Origin: Thalassia testudinum
Taxonomy: Eukaryota > Streptophyta > Magnoliopsida > Alismatales > Hydrocharitaceae
Direction: 5' to 3'
Assembly (NCBI GenBank): GCA_037157565.1
Contig: JAZHRO010000022.1
Span: 5,456,001-5,520,000, forward strand
DNA length: 64,000 bases
The position numbers were made by a program, and so were the translations under genes. Below, in pieces: positions 1-10,357 of this stretch (the first letter of the stretch is position 1; every line of letters begins with the position of its first letter). The notes under the pieces are model-generated. The model was not told where the DNA came from and did not search any database. It saw only the letters and a program-made list of their open reading frames with translations.

Positions 1-336
1 CCAGGGCTGATTAAGCCTGAAAGCCTGAAAAGTCTAAGTATTTAGGTTCTTTTTGTATTATTTCCCACTGTTGACAAGGTCCTAATGCCTAAGTTTTTCT
101 TCCTAAATTCATCATTTATTTTATTTTATTTAGATTGATAAAATGAACTCAGAACATGCAAATTACCACCTCCCATGCTTAAGTTGGACAATGTCCTCAT
201 TGACAAATAAATTGATGCAATGGGGGTTCAGAAAGAAATCACCTGAGAGAAGCAGTATATTTGATCAGTTTGAATCTTCTGGGTTGCCTCCTAGGAAGCG
301 CTGAGTTTAACACCTTCGGCTGGGCGATGCTTCATG
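1..336 (-). other. Post-pol 3' non-coding region of element A
   Basis: This matches, in reverse, the stretch 8971-9320 of A2. On the minus strand, just after the integrase stop, comes a GTTAAACTCAGCGC segment (complement of 298-311) followed by GGAGGCAACCCA, a conserved motif I associate with the end of Athila pol. Further on (plus 166-179) is an internal polypurine-like GCATGGGAGGTGG. No open frame is seen. Confidence 0.8.
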
Positions 337-1010
337 TCAACCCTCAATGAGGGTGACAACTTCCTTTGGGGGAACCTGGGCAAGGAAGTGCTTTAGTCTC
401 TGATCGTTTACTGTGAAAGTGTGCCCAGTGTTTGGATCTACAATTTCGATCACCCCATTGGAATAGGGTTTGACCACCCTATACGGTCCTATCCACTTGG
501 ATCTGAGCTTCCCGGGAAAGAGTTTGAGTCGGGCGTCAAAAAGCCAAACTTGCTGATTGGGTTCGAAGGTCTTTCTATGGATGAGTCGGTTGTGGATGGC
601 TTTCATATTTTCCTTGTAAAGTCGATTATTCTCAAAGGCGTCCTGACAAATTTCCTCGAGATCGGAGAGTTGGAGCATCCTCTGCGCACCGACTAACTGG
701 GAATCCATGTTACATTGCTTAATGGCCTAGTAATCTCGGTGTTCCAACTCGACAAGAAGGTCGCAAGCTTTGCCAAAGACTAGGAAATAAGGCGACATGC
801 CTATCCAGGTCTTGAAAGTGATCTTGTATGCCCACAGGGCATCATCCAATCGTGTGGACCAATCTTTCCTATCATGTCTCATGGTCTTTTGCAAAATATT
901 CTTGATCTGCCTATTGGAGAACTCAGTCTGCCCATTGGTTTGTGGATGATACGGGGTGGCAATGCGGTCGGTAACCCCGTATTTTCTGAGTAGGGAATGG
1001 AATTGGGTGT
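337..1010 (-). pseudogene. A integrase, C-terminal part (pol end)
   Basis: The last open stretch (337-708) encodes the integrase C-terminal region, with WLFDARLKLFPGKLRSKWIG and GPYRVVKPYSNG, a GPY/F-type module, ending IEG-stop. Between 709 and 1010 the frame contains stops but still matches the integrase core downstream of the second catalytic Asp. Base 1010 is where A2 inserted. The reading resumes on the other side at 11763 within the ISDG-SHF motif. The copy is inactive: it is split and carries in-frame stops. Confidence 0.88.
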
Positions 1011-2412
1011 TGATAACACTACATCTTGGGGTAATAATTCTGTCAATTAGGGTTTATCTTAGAGTAATGTGCACAAATAACACATCATAAATGGGCATGG
1101 GAGAATGACATGCATCGCACATTGAGATTGCTTATTAAATAGTATTAATGGCCATTTCTATAAGTTCATGACAAAATAGGCCTCAGATGAGCAATCGGAT
1201 CACACGGATGGATTCAGAGAGACGAACGGAGTCCAACGGACTCGAAATCAGCCAAATCCAACATCCGAAGCTCCCACAAATGACCCAAGAAGTTCGACCG
1301 TTGATCATTCTGACCGTTGATCTGATGATCAACGGCCACGAGGTGGCCACGTGGCAGCATCAGGAGCGCCCTTGCCCGTCACGCAACGTCACCCCATCAC
1401 GCAAATCTAACCGCAGCTGTCCGATCTCCATCAAACGGTTGACGATTGGTGAAGAAGCACGACCATCTGCGCCCGCAACGCAATGGTCGCGCCCCTTCCT
1501 CGCACGCAGGAGATGCAGGTTCGAATCGCCTGCCGCAACTCATCCGCTAATTTCTCCCGCACGCTCAAATTTAACCGCCCGATTGCCATCGAGCAGTCTC
1601 GATAGCGCTACACGGCGAGTCGTCAGGGGTCAATCCTCCACACGCGCGCCTACGCCGATCGACGACGCCTGTGCTCACGTGCACTTGGATGCGAGATCTT
1701 AGCCATCCGATCTTCGATCAGATGGCCTACAACGCGTGCACACGGATCGTGTGTGAAGAAGAATGAGTGCGCACGTAAGACCAGCAGGCAGGGGGCTACA
1801 CCGACACTTTTAGCATGGATTTAGCGACGTCCCAGACGTCACTAAAGCCCATACTTAAATTAGAAACCCCTTCTTCCTATATAAACCCCTTTCAACCACC
1901 CATGTAAAGCATTGAATACCCTTAGCAAGTGTTGTATCACCCTCCCAGCCTCCCTTAGCATCTCTTGTAGTTAACGAAGTCGACGAGCCACCGACGGAGC
2001 CTTCTTCCACCGTCGTGGCCACCTCGCCATCTCCCCTCTCTCCCTCTTTCTCTCCCTTTATCTTTACTTTCTTTTTGTTTAAGCATTTACCTATTGTTGT
2101 ATTTGTAAAACTTGAATTGCATGTTAAATATAGTATTGATATTATTTTCCATCTTGATCTAAGTGAATGCCATGATTTAAAAGACTTTAACCCTACTCTC
2201 TCTCTCTCTTTCTCTCTCTCACTCACTTTTCTCCCACATCTTCTTCCAAGCAAAAACCTGTCATTTCCGTGACACTAAGTGACAAGAAAAATCCGATTTT
2301 CACGCCTCCCTGAGTTCGACACTCGGACTCATGTCCGTTTCTTCATTTAAAATCTATGTTGCAAACACAAACTATAACGATCTTTTTAAACAAACGTATC
2401 CATAGCACGTCA
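1011..2412 (+). repeat. 5' LTR of A2
   Basis: It begins TGATAACACTACATCTTGGG and ends CATAGCACGTCA, matching 10358-11757 along its length. It holds a GC-rich U3 with a tRNA-like B-box segment near 1517-1530, an inverted repeat just upstream of the TATA box, a TATA box, a CT-rich leader (about 2020-2240) and the 3' motif CGCCTCCCTGAGTTCGAC at 2303-2320 that recurs in other LTRs here. Confidence 0.95.
1820..1885 (+). promoter_or_regulatory. A2 5' LTR promoter: ACGT palindrome plus TATA box
   Basis: A 27-bp inverted repeat at 1820-1846 has arms TTTAGCGACGTC and GACGTCACTAAA, containing two ACGT cores. The TATA box TATATAAA at 1878-1885 follows about 30 bp later. The same arrangement is in the 3' LTR (11174-11200, 11232-11239) and, reversed, in the LTR of A (55649-55675, 55610-55617). 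Activity is inferred from conservation and spacing only. Confidence 0.7.
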
Positions 2413-2417
2413 ATTTT

Positions 2418-2435
2418 TGGTGCCGTTGCTGGGGA
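2418..2435 (+). promoter_or_regulatory. A2 primer binding site, tRNA-Asp type
   Basis: TGGTGCCGTTGCTGGGGA lies 5 bp after the LTR end. It differs from the tRNA-Asp-complementary site known for Athila elements (TGGCGCCGTTGCCGGGGA) at two positions, both C to T. Confidence 0.8.
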
Positions 2436-3259
2436 GGCAACAGATTTATTTTGTCACTTCCATTTTGCATCCATGCTCACATCATCTAACGCATCTTCTT
2501 CTACTTGATGGTTGTAGGAACTCAGTGCTTGGATGGTGAAGTAGCGCAACTTGTGACGGTGGAAATGGAGTAAGGATCGATTGTGAGTAGTTCTTTACCT
2601 GTGGTTGTTTGCTTGCCTAAAAAAAAATCTAAAAAATTTTTTAAAATAAAAAAAAAAATGGCATGGTGAATGATTGCCTGATCCACATCCTCAACTCAGC
2701 ACCCAACAAAAAAAATATATACACTCTAACATTCTTAATGACCTAATCTTTTTGGAGTGTTCTTTCTTTTTTTTGAGTGGTGTTTGCGAAGCCACCGTGA
2801 ATTGACATGGGCCGCACCACTCACCCCTAAAATCAACTCATCTGGTAGAAATTGCATGAACACTAGGATGAGCACCTTATGGTTTTAGAGCCTCTTCACA
2901 TTAAAGGAAATCTACTCTCACCAATTGTGTGCAAAACTTGGCGTGCCCACTTGAAACTTACCTGAAAACATTAAGACACGTCAACCCTAAAAGACACAAA
3001 AGTAAGGACAAACATTAAAAGATACCACACATCTTAAAATCCTTTCTTGAAAACCATGTTTTGATGGAAGCACACACACTGGAATTGGAGAACTAAGAGG
3101 CACCACCCCAATCAGCACCTCATCACATAACCCAAGCACAAGCACTATCCTAGCCCCATTAAAATAGAGTAGACGTGCCCTAGGCAGGACTAGGTTAAGT
3201 CTCAAGAGGCGTGGTTTTGTTCGCTGAGCACTTGGCTTTCATTCCCTTAGTAGAATCTG
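2436..3259 (+). other. A2 5' leader, non-coding
   Basis: The leader lies between the primer site and the leader ORF. It contains A- and T-rich runs (around 2620-2660 and 2760) and aligns with the reversed segment 54250-55069 of A. I see no coding region of its own. A long leader before gag is usual in this lineage. Confidence 0.75.
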
Positions 3260-3538
3260 GTGACTAGGCTGTGGGGAAGTGTCAAACGACCGCAGTTGTG
3301 TGGTCTACGGAACCGGCGATGCAAGCCAAAGGAAGAACCTTCCCTACAATCCCCTTGTAATCAACCTGGCCAGATTAGCTTTGGGAATGGCAGTCTAGTG
3401 CTTACAGACTTGATCGCTCCTTTGGAGATTTCTAGGTCCCCTAAGGAATACACTATAAGGACTAGGCTTGCTTGCTTCATTATGCACACACACTTCTCGC
3501 ATCTATCACTCTCTGCATCCCCTCCTGTTCTTCTCTAG
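3260..3538 (+). CDS. Small leader ORF upstream of gag (A2 copy)
   Basis: The ORF is 92 codons, starts MTRLWGSVK, and lies just before gag. The A copy (minus, from 54249) begins with the same nine residues and stays collinear (CKPKEEPS, SPCNQPGQISFG, EISRSPKEYTIRTRL) up to the G insertion. I do not recognise a domain; the product is basic and rich in Pro and Ser. Conservation of a frame between two old copies, while gag beside it is full of stops, is suggestive, but the DNA is also well conserved here and it could be non-coding leader sequence. Function unknown. Confidence 0.4.
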   Translation: MTRLWGSVKRPQLCGLRNRRCKPKEEPSLQSPCNQPGQISFGNGSLVLTDLIAPLEISRSPKEYTIRTRLACFIMHTHFSHLSLSASPPVLL

Positions 3539-3541
3539 TGT

Positions 3542-5384
3542 ATGCACGGGAGAAGATCACTTCATCCCGAGTTGTTTATTTTGGGACAGGAATCCAGCAA
3601 ACCTGATCTTGCTAGAGACATGACCGAACTTAGAGTAGATGAGGTTGAAGACCAACCCCCACCAGACACAATGGCCATCATCCAGGCCCAGATTAATGCA
3701 AACCACCAGCTTTAGCAGTAACAGATCCACACTATCATGCAAGCCATACACCGGTTGCAGAACCCACAGGGGCAACCACCACCACCCTTCCAGGACCCGC
3801 AAAGACAACCACCACTTGTTCCCCTTCTCGCTGAGAGACAAAGCACCTCACTAGCTTAGAATCCTAGGAAGACCCATCACCACTTAGGAAGAACTGAGGC
3901 ATGCATTCTTAAAGAAATTCTTCCCCATAGGAAAAATCAATGCCCTCAGAAGAGCTATTACTACCTTTACACTCCAGGGCAGGGAATAGTTCCATGAGGC
4001 ATGGGAAAGATTTAATGAACTATTGAGGAAATGCCCACACCACGAAGTACCAAGGTGGCAATTGGCCCAGATCTTCTACCACGGTCTGGACAGCAACCTT
4101 CGAAACTTTGTCGATGCCTCATGCGAGGGACACTTCCTGAACTAAAGATGAGGAGCGTGCATTTGAGCTCTTTGAGTCTATGAGTGAAAATTCGCTTAAC
4201 AATGCCTCCATGACCCAGTTTAGTCGATCCAGTCAACCCCATGGTGGGATCTATGAGGTACAAGCAAATTCTGGATCAGTTGACATGGATATCATTGCTA
4301 AGAAATTGGATCGAGTGTTATTGGTAGATAAAAAGATAGATGAACTACTGAACCAAACCAGGAACCCGTTACAGACCCTCTCCCTAGCAAAGGGAGCTCA
4401 CAATGTTGACCTGGTCCAGCCACCAAGCCAAATGAACCTGGAACAACCCCTGACCACATTATTGGGAGGGACCTTTGCTCCCTCAACCCTTGATTACTCT
4501 CTTCCCTCCCCGTCATAGTTATTCCAAACCTGACCCTTTCTCCAACACTTACAACACCGGCTAGCGTAATCACCCAAACTTTGCTTGGACAAACCAGAAA
4601 TCGCCTCAATTTCATAACCAGCCCAGGCCAAACCAACAGGCAAACTTGCCCCCTATCAGCAAGGACCACCAGTTAGACCCCCCTATAATCCAAATAGGGT
4701 AGCCCCTCCCCCATAAAACCAAATGGACACCCTGATAAAAATGATGGCTGAAATGAACCAAAAACACCAGGAGGAAATGGCTTTAGTGAAGGGACAGTTA
4801 AGCCAGATGTTGGACTGTAAACAACAAGGATCCCTGCCTTCCCAGCCACAACTGAACCCGCGAAACATGATTAACAGAGGCCCCAATCCGCAAGGGTTCC
4901 AAGGCAATCTTGGGCAGGCTCACATGGTCCAGCTGACCCCACAAACATGGTCCAGCTGACCCCACAAACACCCCCTGGGTTTGGTGCTTCTTCTTCGTCA
5001 TCTTCTCAAGGATCAACCCATGGTCCCAATGCCTCTACAAATGCAGTAACCTTGAGAAGCAACACCAAAACCCAGGATCCCAAATGACCGACTCCTCCCG
5101 TGACTTCACCCTCTAAAATACCCGACTCTGAAGAGGTGCAGGAAAAACCCAAGGACCCAGAAATAGACCCTATCCACATTCAGACACCATATCCCGAAGC
5201 CTTGGAGAAAATCAAGAAAAAGAAAAGTGTTATGGAAACTGAGGAACTTTTGGAGATCTTTAAGCAGGTTTAGATTAATATTCTACTCCTCGAAGTCGTC
5301 AAGCACATTCCGGCTTACGCCAAGTTCCTAAAGGATGCCTGTACACCAAAACGTAAGCCAAGACCTCAAGCACCTAGGAAGGTT
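3542..5384 (+). pseudogene. A2 gag (broken)
   Basis: This is the Athila-type capsid precursor. A reading frame can be followed from ATG 3542 or, more likely, from ATG 3620 (MTELRVDEVEDQ; the A copy has MAEPRVDEVEDQ at the same place). Visible pieces are a Pro/Gln-rich N-terminus, the capsid core around 3950-4260 (REQFHEAWERFNELLRKCPH in the A copy; MSENSLNNASMTQFSR at 4180) and a coiled-coil-like stretch at 4723-4830 (MDTLIKMMAEMNQKHQEEMA). Stops at 3714 (TAG), 3720 (TAA) and 5271 (TAG) stand where A reads Gln. A 24-bp tandem duplication at about 4922-4972 is absent from A. There is no zinc knuckle, as expected for Athila. Confidence 0.85.
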
Positions 5385-5990
5385 GTGCTCTCAGAGCAAG
5401 CAAGTTCCGTGATATCAAGCAACCTTCCACTCAAACGAACTGACCCAGGAGCACCCCTGATATCCTACAATATCGGGGACATGACATTTGATAGAGTGCT
5501 CCTGGACTTAAGTGCTTCCATCAATCTGATTCTGATAACCCTGTACCACCAATTTAGATTCGGAGAGTTGACGGCCACACCTGTTACCATCCAGTTGGCT
5601 GATAGATCTGTGAAAACCCCAAAGGGGGTTGTCGAGGAAGTGATTGTCCGGGTCAAGGACTTCTATTTCCCGGTCAACTTCTTGGTGCTCGACATGGAAG
5701 TCCCTGAACAACTACAGAACACACCCATCATCCTAGGCATACCTTTCTTAGCTATGGCTAAGGCAAACATCGATTGTGACACAGGATATATGGAATTGCC
5801 TTCGGAGACAAGAAGATGCAGTTGGATATCTTCTAGGCGACCAAGTCTTTTGATTGCGACTGTATCGAGGAACACGATCCCGTGGAGCCTTTGGTCAAGG
5901 AATGCCTCACCCTTAGTTCTATCTCGGACTACCAATCCTGTAATGACTGTTCTGACCCGTCACCATCTATGCCCATAGACCTTTGTAGGG
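5385..5990 (+). pseudogene. A2 aspartic protease region
   Basis: Residues encoded at about 5480-5560 read MTFDRVLLDLSASINLILIT; the active-site triplet is D-L-S where A has D-L-G within LLDLGASINLIP. Downstream, NTPIILGIPFLAMAKANIDC is the usual second protease segment. The frame then shifts after about 5800 relative to A. In the family this enzyme matures the gag-pol polyprotein. The copy is degenerate. Confidence 0.82.
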
Positions 5991-7008
5991 CTGATTACCA
6001 TCAATAAACACCATTCGAGGAGATTGATTTTGATCAACTCCCACCTTTCCCCTTTCCATCAAACATTGTTCCACCCACACCTGAACTAAAGTCGCTACCC
6101 GAGAATCTCAAGTATGTCTTCCTGGGACCTGACCAGACCTTCCCAGTAATTACCAACGCCAACCTAACCAAGGATCAGGAACTTAGATTGATAGCGACCC
6201 TATCAGAACATAGGGTTGCCATTGGCTGGACTATTTCAAACTTGAGAGGAATTAGCCCCACCCATTGTACCCACAAGATCTACCTAAAAGATGGGGCGCG
6301 ACCCTCCTATCAGATGCAGAGACAGTTAAACTCAAATATGCGGAGGTCATTAAGAAGGAAATTATCAAATGGCTTTACGCCGACATCATCTATCCCATCT
6401 CTGATAACCCCTAGGTGAGCTCCACTAAAGTGGTTCTGAAGAAAGCTAGGCTCACCGTTGTCACCAATGAGCGTGGTGAATCCATCCCCACCCGCACCAC
6501 CACCACATGGCGGGTGTGTATTGATTACAGGAAGCTCAATGAAGCAAATAAGAAAGATCATTTCCCCCTGTCATTCATCGACCAGATTCTTGAGCGATTG
6601 GCAGGGCAGAAGTATTTTTGCTTCCTGGATGGATATTCAGGATATGACCAAGTCGCAATTGCTCTTGAAGATCAAGAGAAGACCACATTCACTTACCCGT
6701 ACGGCACGTTTGCATTCCATTGTATGCCATTCGGGTTATGCAACGCACTTGCTACCTTTCAACGTTGCATGCTAGCCATCTTTTCAGAGATGGTGGGTGA
6801 ACACCTAGAGGTCTTTATGGATGATTTCTCAGTATTTGGAAATTCATTCGACCACTATTTGAGCAACTTGGAGAAAATCCTGAAATAATGTATCGAGGTT
6901 AATTTGGTGTTAAGTTGGGAAAAGAGCCATTTCATGGTTCAAGAAGGAATTGCCCTTGGTCACATCATATCACATAGGGGCATTGAGGTGGATTGAGCTA
7001 AAGTTAAT
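5991..7008 (+). pseudogene. A2 reverse transcriptase
   Basis: Frame pieces at 6188-6418 and 6415-6888 carry the RT core: VCIDYRKLNEANKKDHFPLS, FLDGYSGYDQVAI (first catalytic Asp), MPFGLCNALATFQRCM and VFMDDFSVFGNSFDH (catalytic MDD). The stops at about 6886 (TAA) and 6994-6996 (TGA; A has CGA) end the frame, and a frameshift lies near 6410. The catalytic residues are still present, so decay is by stops and frameshifts. Confidence 0.9.
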
Positions 7009-7770
7009 TTGATTTCCAAACTTCCTCCACCTAGCTCAGTCCGGCAAATCCATTCGTTCCTTGGACATGTTGGCTTTTACCAAAGGTTCATCAAAGACTT
7101 CTCCATGCTCTCCAAACCCTTGACCGACCTTCTGGCCAATGACGCTCTATTCCACATGACCTCTGACTGTGTCCAGGCTTACCACACCCTCAGGGGCTTA
7201 GTCTCCACAGCACCCGTACTTAAGCCCCTGGACTGGTCCCAGGATTTTGAGATCATGTGTGATGCATCAAACTTTGCCATAGGCACTGTCCTGGGACAGA
7301 GACAGGACAAGAAACCCATGGTGATCTACTACGCGAGCAAGACGTTTGACGAGGCCCAACGAAATTATACGGTCACAGAGAAAGAACTGCTTGTTATAGT
7401 TTTTGGACTTGAAAAGTTCCGATCTTACCTTTTGAGATCCCACGTGACCATTTATACGGACCACTCGACCATCCAGCATCTATTGGCTAAAAAGGATGCG
7501 AAGCCCAGTCTCATCAGATGGATCCTGATCTTGTAGGAATTTGACTTGGAAATCCAGGACAAAGACGGATCAAAGAATGTGGTGGCCGACCACCTATCCA
7601 GACTCCACCCAGACCACATTGGGCCCTCCTTGCCTTTATCCGACATCTTTCCCAATGAGCAAATTCTGGCTGTGCAAGACAGGAAACTACCTTGGTATGC
7701 TGACTATGTCAACTACCTAGTTGTAGGACAGACCCTGCACAGCTGGTCCAGATAGCAATGGGATAAGTTC
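7009..7770 (+). pseudogene. A2 RT thumb and RNase H
   Basis: It begins with the connection VRQIHSFLGHVGFYQRFIKD, then RNase H with CDASNFAIG (Asp), TVTEKELL (Glu), IYTDHSTIQ (Asp) and, after a TAG at 7534-7536 where A reads Gln, NVVADHLSRLHPDH (last Asp). All four acidic residues are present, unlike A, which has Gly in place of the last Asp. Confidence 0.88.
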
Positions 7771-8970
7771 TTGGTTGAAGCCAAGCACTATTTATTGGAT
7801 GATCCCATGCTGTTTCGCCTCTGTGCTGACCAGATCATCAGGAGGTGTATCCTAGAGGACGAAGTTCAGAGTGTGCTACCTTTTTGTCATGACCAAGCTT
7901 GTGATGGCCACTTCTCAGGAAAGAAAACGGCTGCAAAGGTTCTGCAGTCCGGATTTTACTGGCCTTCCTTATTTAAGGATGCACACAACTTTGCTAAGAC
8001 TTGCTCTCACTGCTAGACTTTGGGGACCATGACCAGAAAAGACATGATGCCCCTCTAGCCCATTCTGATCGTCGAGATCTTCGACGTTTGGGGTATTGAT
8101 TTTATGGGCCCCTTCTCACCATCCAACAGCTTTGAGTACATCTTAGTCTCTGTAGACTATGTCTCCAAATGGATTGAAGCTGTTGCCACCCGCTGATGCG
8201 ATCATAAGACTGTCATGGACTTTGTTAAGCAGAACATCTTTTCCCGATTTGGAATACCAAAGTCCATGATCAGTGATGGTGGAAGTCATTTTATCCACAC
8301 CCAATTCCGTGCCCTACTCAGAAAATACGGGGTTACCCACCGCATTGCCACCCCGTATCATCCGCAAACAAATGCGCAGACTGAGGTCTCAAACAGGCAG
8401 ATCAAGAATATTCTACAGAAGACTGTGAGACCTGACAAGAAGGACTGGTCCGCACGACTGGATGATGCCCTGTGGGCATACCGGACCGCTTTCAAGACCC
8501 TTATAGGCATGTCGCCTTATCGCCTGGTCTATGGCAAAGCTTGCCACCTTTCTGTCGAGTTGGAACACTAGGCTTACTGGGCCGTTAAGCAATGTAACAT
8601 GGATTCCCAGTTAGCCGGTGCACAGAGGACACTCCAACTCTCCGAGCTTGAGGAAATTCGTCGGGATGCCTTTGAAAATAGTCAGTTGTACAAGGAGAAA
8701 ATGAAAGCCGTCCATGACCGACTCATCCATAGAAAGACCTTCGAGCATAACTAGCAAGTTTGGCTTTTTAACGCCCGACTAAAACTATTTTCGGGGAAAC
8801 TCAGGTCCAAGTGAACAAGATCGTTTAGGGTAGTCAAGCCCTACTCCAATGGGGCAGTTGAGATCGCAGATCCGAATACTGGGCATACTTTTACAGTCAA
8901 TGGTCAGAGATTGAAATACTTCCTCACCCAAGTTCCCCCAAAGGAGGTTGTCGCCCTCATTGAGGGATGA
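7771..8970 (+). pseudogene. A2 integrase
   Basis: The zinc-binding HHCC module is seen in HDQACDGHFS and CSHC (7771-8016). The core follows with [10 protein letters not shown] (Asp), [13 protein letters not shown] (Asp) and [15 protein letters not shown] (Glu), and a GPY/F-like C-terminus with VVKPYSNG ends at the stop 8968-8970. Premature stops: TAG 8014-8016 and 8056-8058 and TGA 8194-8196, each where A keeps Gln or Arg. Confidence 0.9.
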
Positions 8971-10357
8971 CACGAAGCACCGCCCAGCTGGAGGCATTAA
9001 ACTCAGCACTTCTTGGGAGGAAACCCAGAAGGTTCAGACTGATCAGGTATTTTACTTCACTTAGGTAATATCTTTTTGAACCCTGGTTGCATCCATGTAT
9101 TTGTCAATAAGGACATTGTCCAATTTAAGCATGGGGGGTGGTAAATTGCATGATTCTGAGTTCATTTAATCAGTTTGAATAAAATAAAATAAAAAAGAAA
9201 TTTTGAATTTAGGAAGAAAAAAAAAACTTAGGCATTAGGAATTTGTCAATAGTGGGAAATAATACAAAAAGAATCTAAACACTTAGACTTTTCAGACCTT
9301 CAGGCTTAATCAGCCCTGGTGTCCATTAAAATATGGATTTAACTTCAAATCCTTGAAACCTTAATTTATTCTAATCTACCAATAAAATAAGGTGATAAGT
9401 ATACGACTTATCAACTCGCCCTCTAACTCAAAGGGACTTTTAGTCTAAGCATCTGCGCACATTTTTGCACTAACTCACTCCTCGAAGATTTTGACAGAAA
9501 TTGGGTAGCTAATGAACCTTTTAGGGTGGTATGGCTGGCAAGTTATCGTGGGTAACAACCCATTGGCCGGTTGTCCATAGCCCAGCCCCAGGACCACCTT
9601 CCTTTTATTGCCTCTAGGTAAATTTGAGATCAGGGAAGCCACCTACTAAAAAAAAAATAAAAAATAAAAAGAGAGAAGAGAGAAGAAAAAAAAAAGAACA
9701 AAATAAGCCACACTTCACTGCACGAGTATTGCTGGCAAGTGATCGTGTGTAACAGCCCATTGGTTGGTTGTCCAGAACCTAGATCATTAAATGCACAAAA
9801 AGACCCAAAACACTTAAGGAAGAAGTGGGGAAGTAGAGCAAGTCGGGGAGATATGCACTGGAAAAATCCTTGTGTTGACCCTAAGTAGAATAAAAGTAGG
9901 GAGAAAGCTACTGATCAAACAAATACACCTTCAGGCAAAACACTTCCTTTCCCGGTCACCTAGGGGTGTAGAAACCCAAAGTCTATCTGAATTACCGTTG
10001 AGTGAGTCTATCACGATCTTCACACCAAGATGCTTAGCACTTAGAGTCTTTTCCGAGTTTTTGGTGGGTTGGGTAGCTATAAAAAGTTACCAACACACTC
10101 TTAACTCCAAAGATCTAAAAATGAGAAAAGACGAAAAAGAAAAAAAATATATATACATGCCTTAAAGCAAGGATTCAGGAGATTCATATTTTGGCAAACA
10201 CTTGAGCGTTGTTTAGTCTCTGTAGATCAAGATCTTAGTATATTTCCTCTTGTTGACAAGTAACGAAATGTCTAAGTAATCACTTCTTGGATTCTGACTA
10301 AGAATAATGGCTAGAACGAACCTTGCTAGGGACTAGCAAGGAGTAAGCATGGGGGTA
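8971..10357 (+). other. A2 3' non-coding region with polypurine tracts
   Basis: Just after the stop lies GAGGCATTAAACTCAGCAC (8991-9009), identical to a segment of E2 on its minus strand. An internal polypurine-like GCATGGGGGGTGG is at 9129-9141 and the true tract GCATGGGGGTA abuts the 3' LTR at 10347-10357. Two imperfect copies of a 48-49 bp unit (GCTGGCAAG...TTGTCCA) lie at 9532-9580 and 9730-9777. Hairpin arms TGATAAGT and ACTTATCA are at 9393-9413. Purine-rich low-complexity sequence is at about 9650-9700. I see no env-like ORF. Confidence 0.75.

Noticed and set aside
1187..1702. 171-codon open frame in the A2 5' LTR
   Set aside because: The matching part of the 3' LTR (10526-10816) is shorter and shifted, there is no domain, and it lies in GC-rich U3 upstream of the TATA box. 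Chance frame.
8971..10357. env-like gene in A2
   Set aside because: Some Athila elements carry an env-like ORF between pol and the 3' LTR; here only a 97-codon frame without signal peptide or membrane segments is open, so I do not call one.
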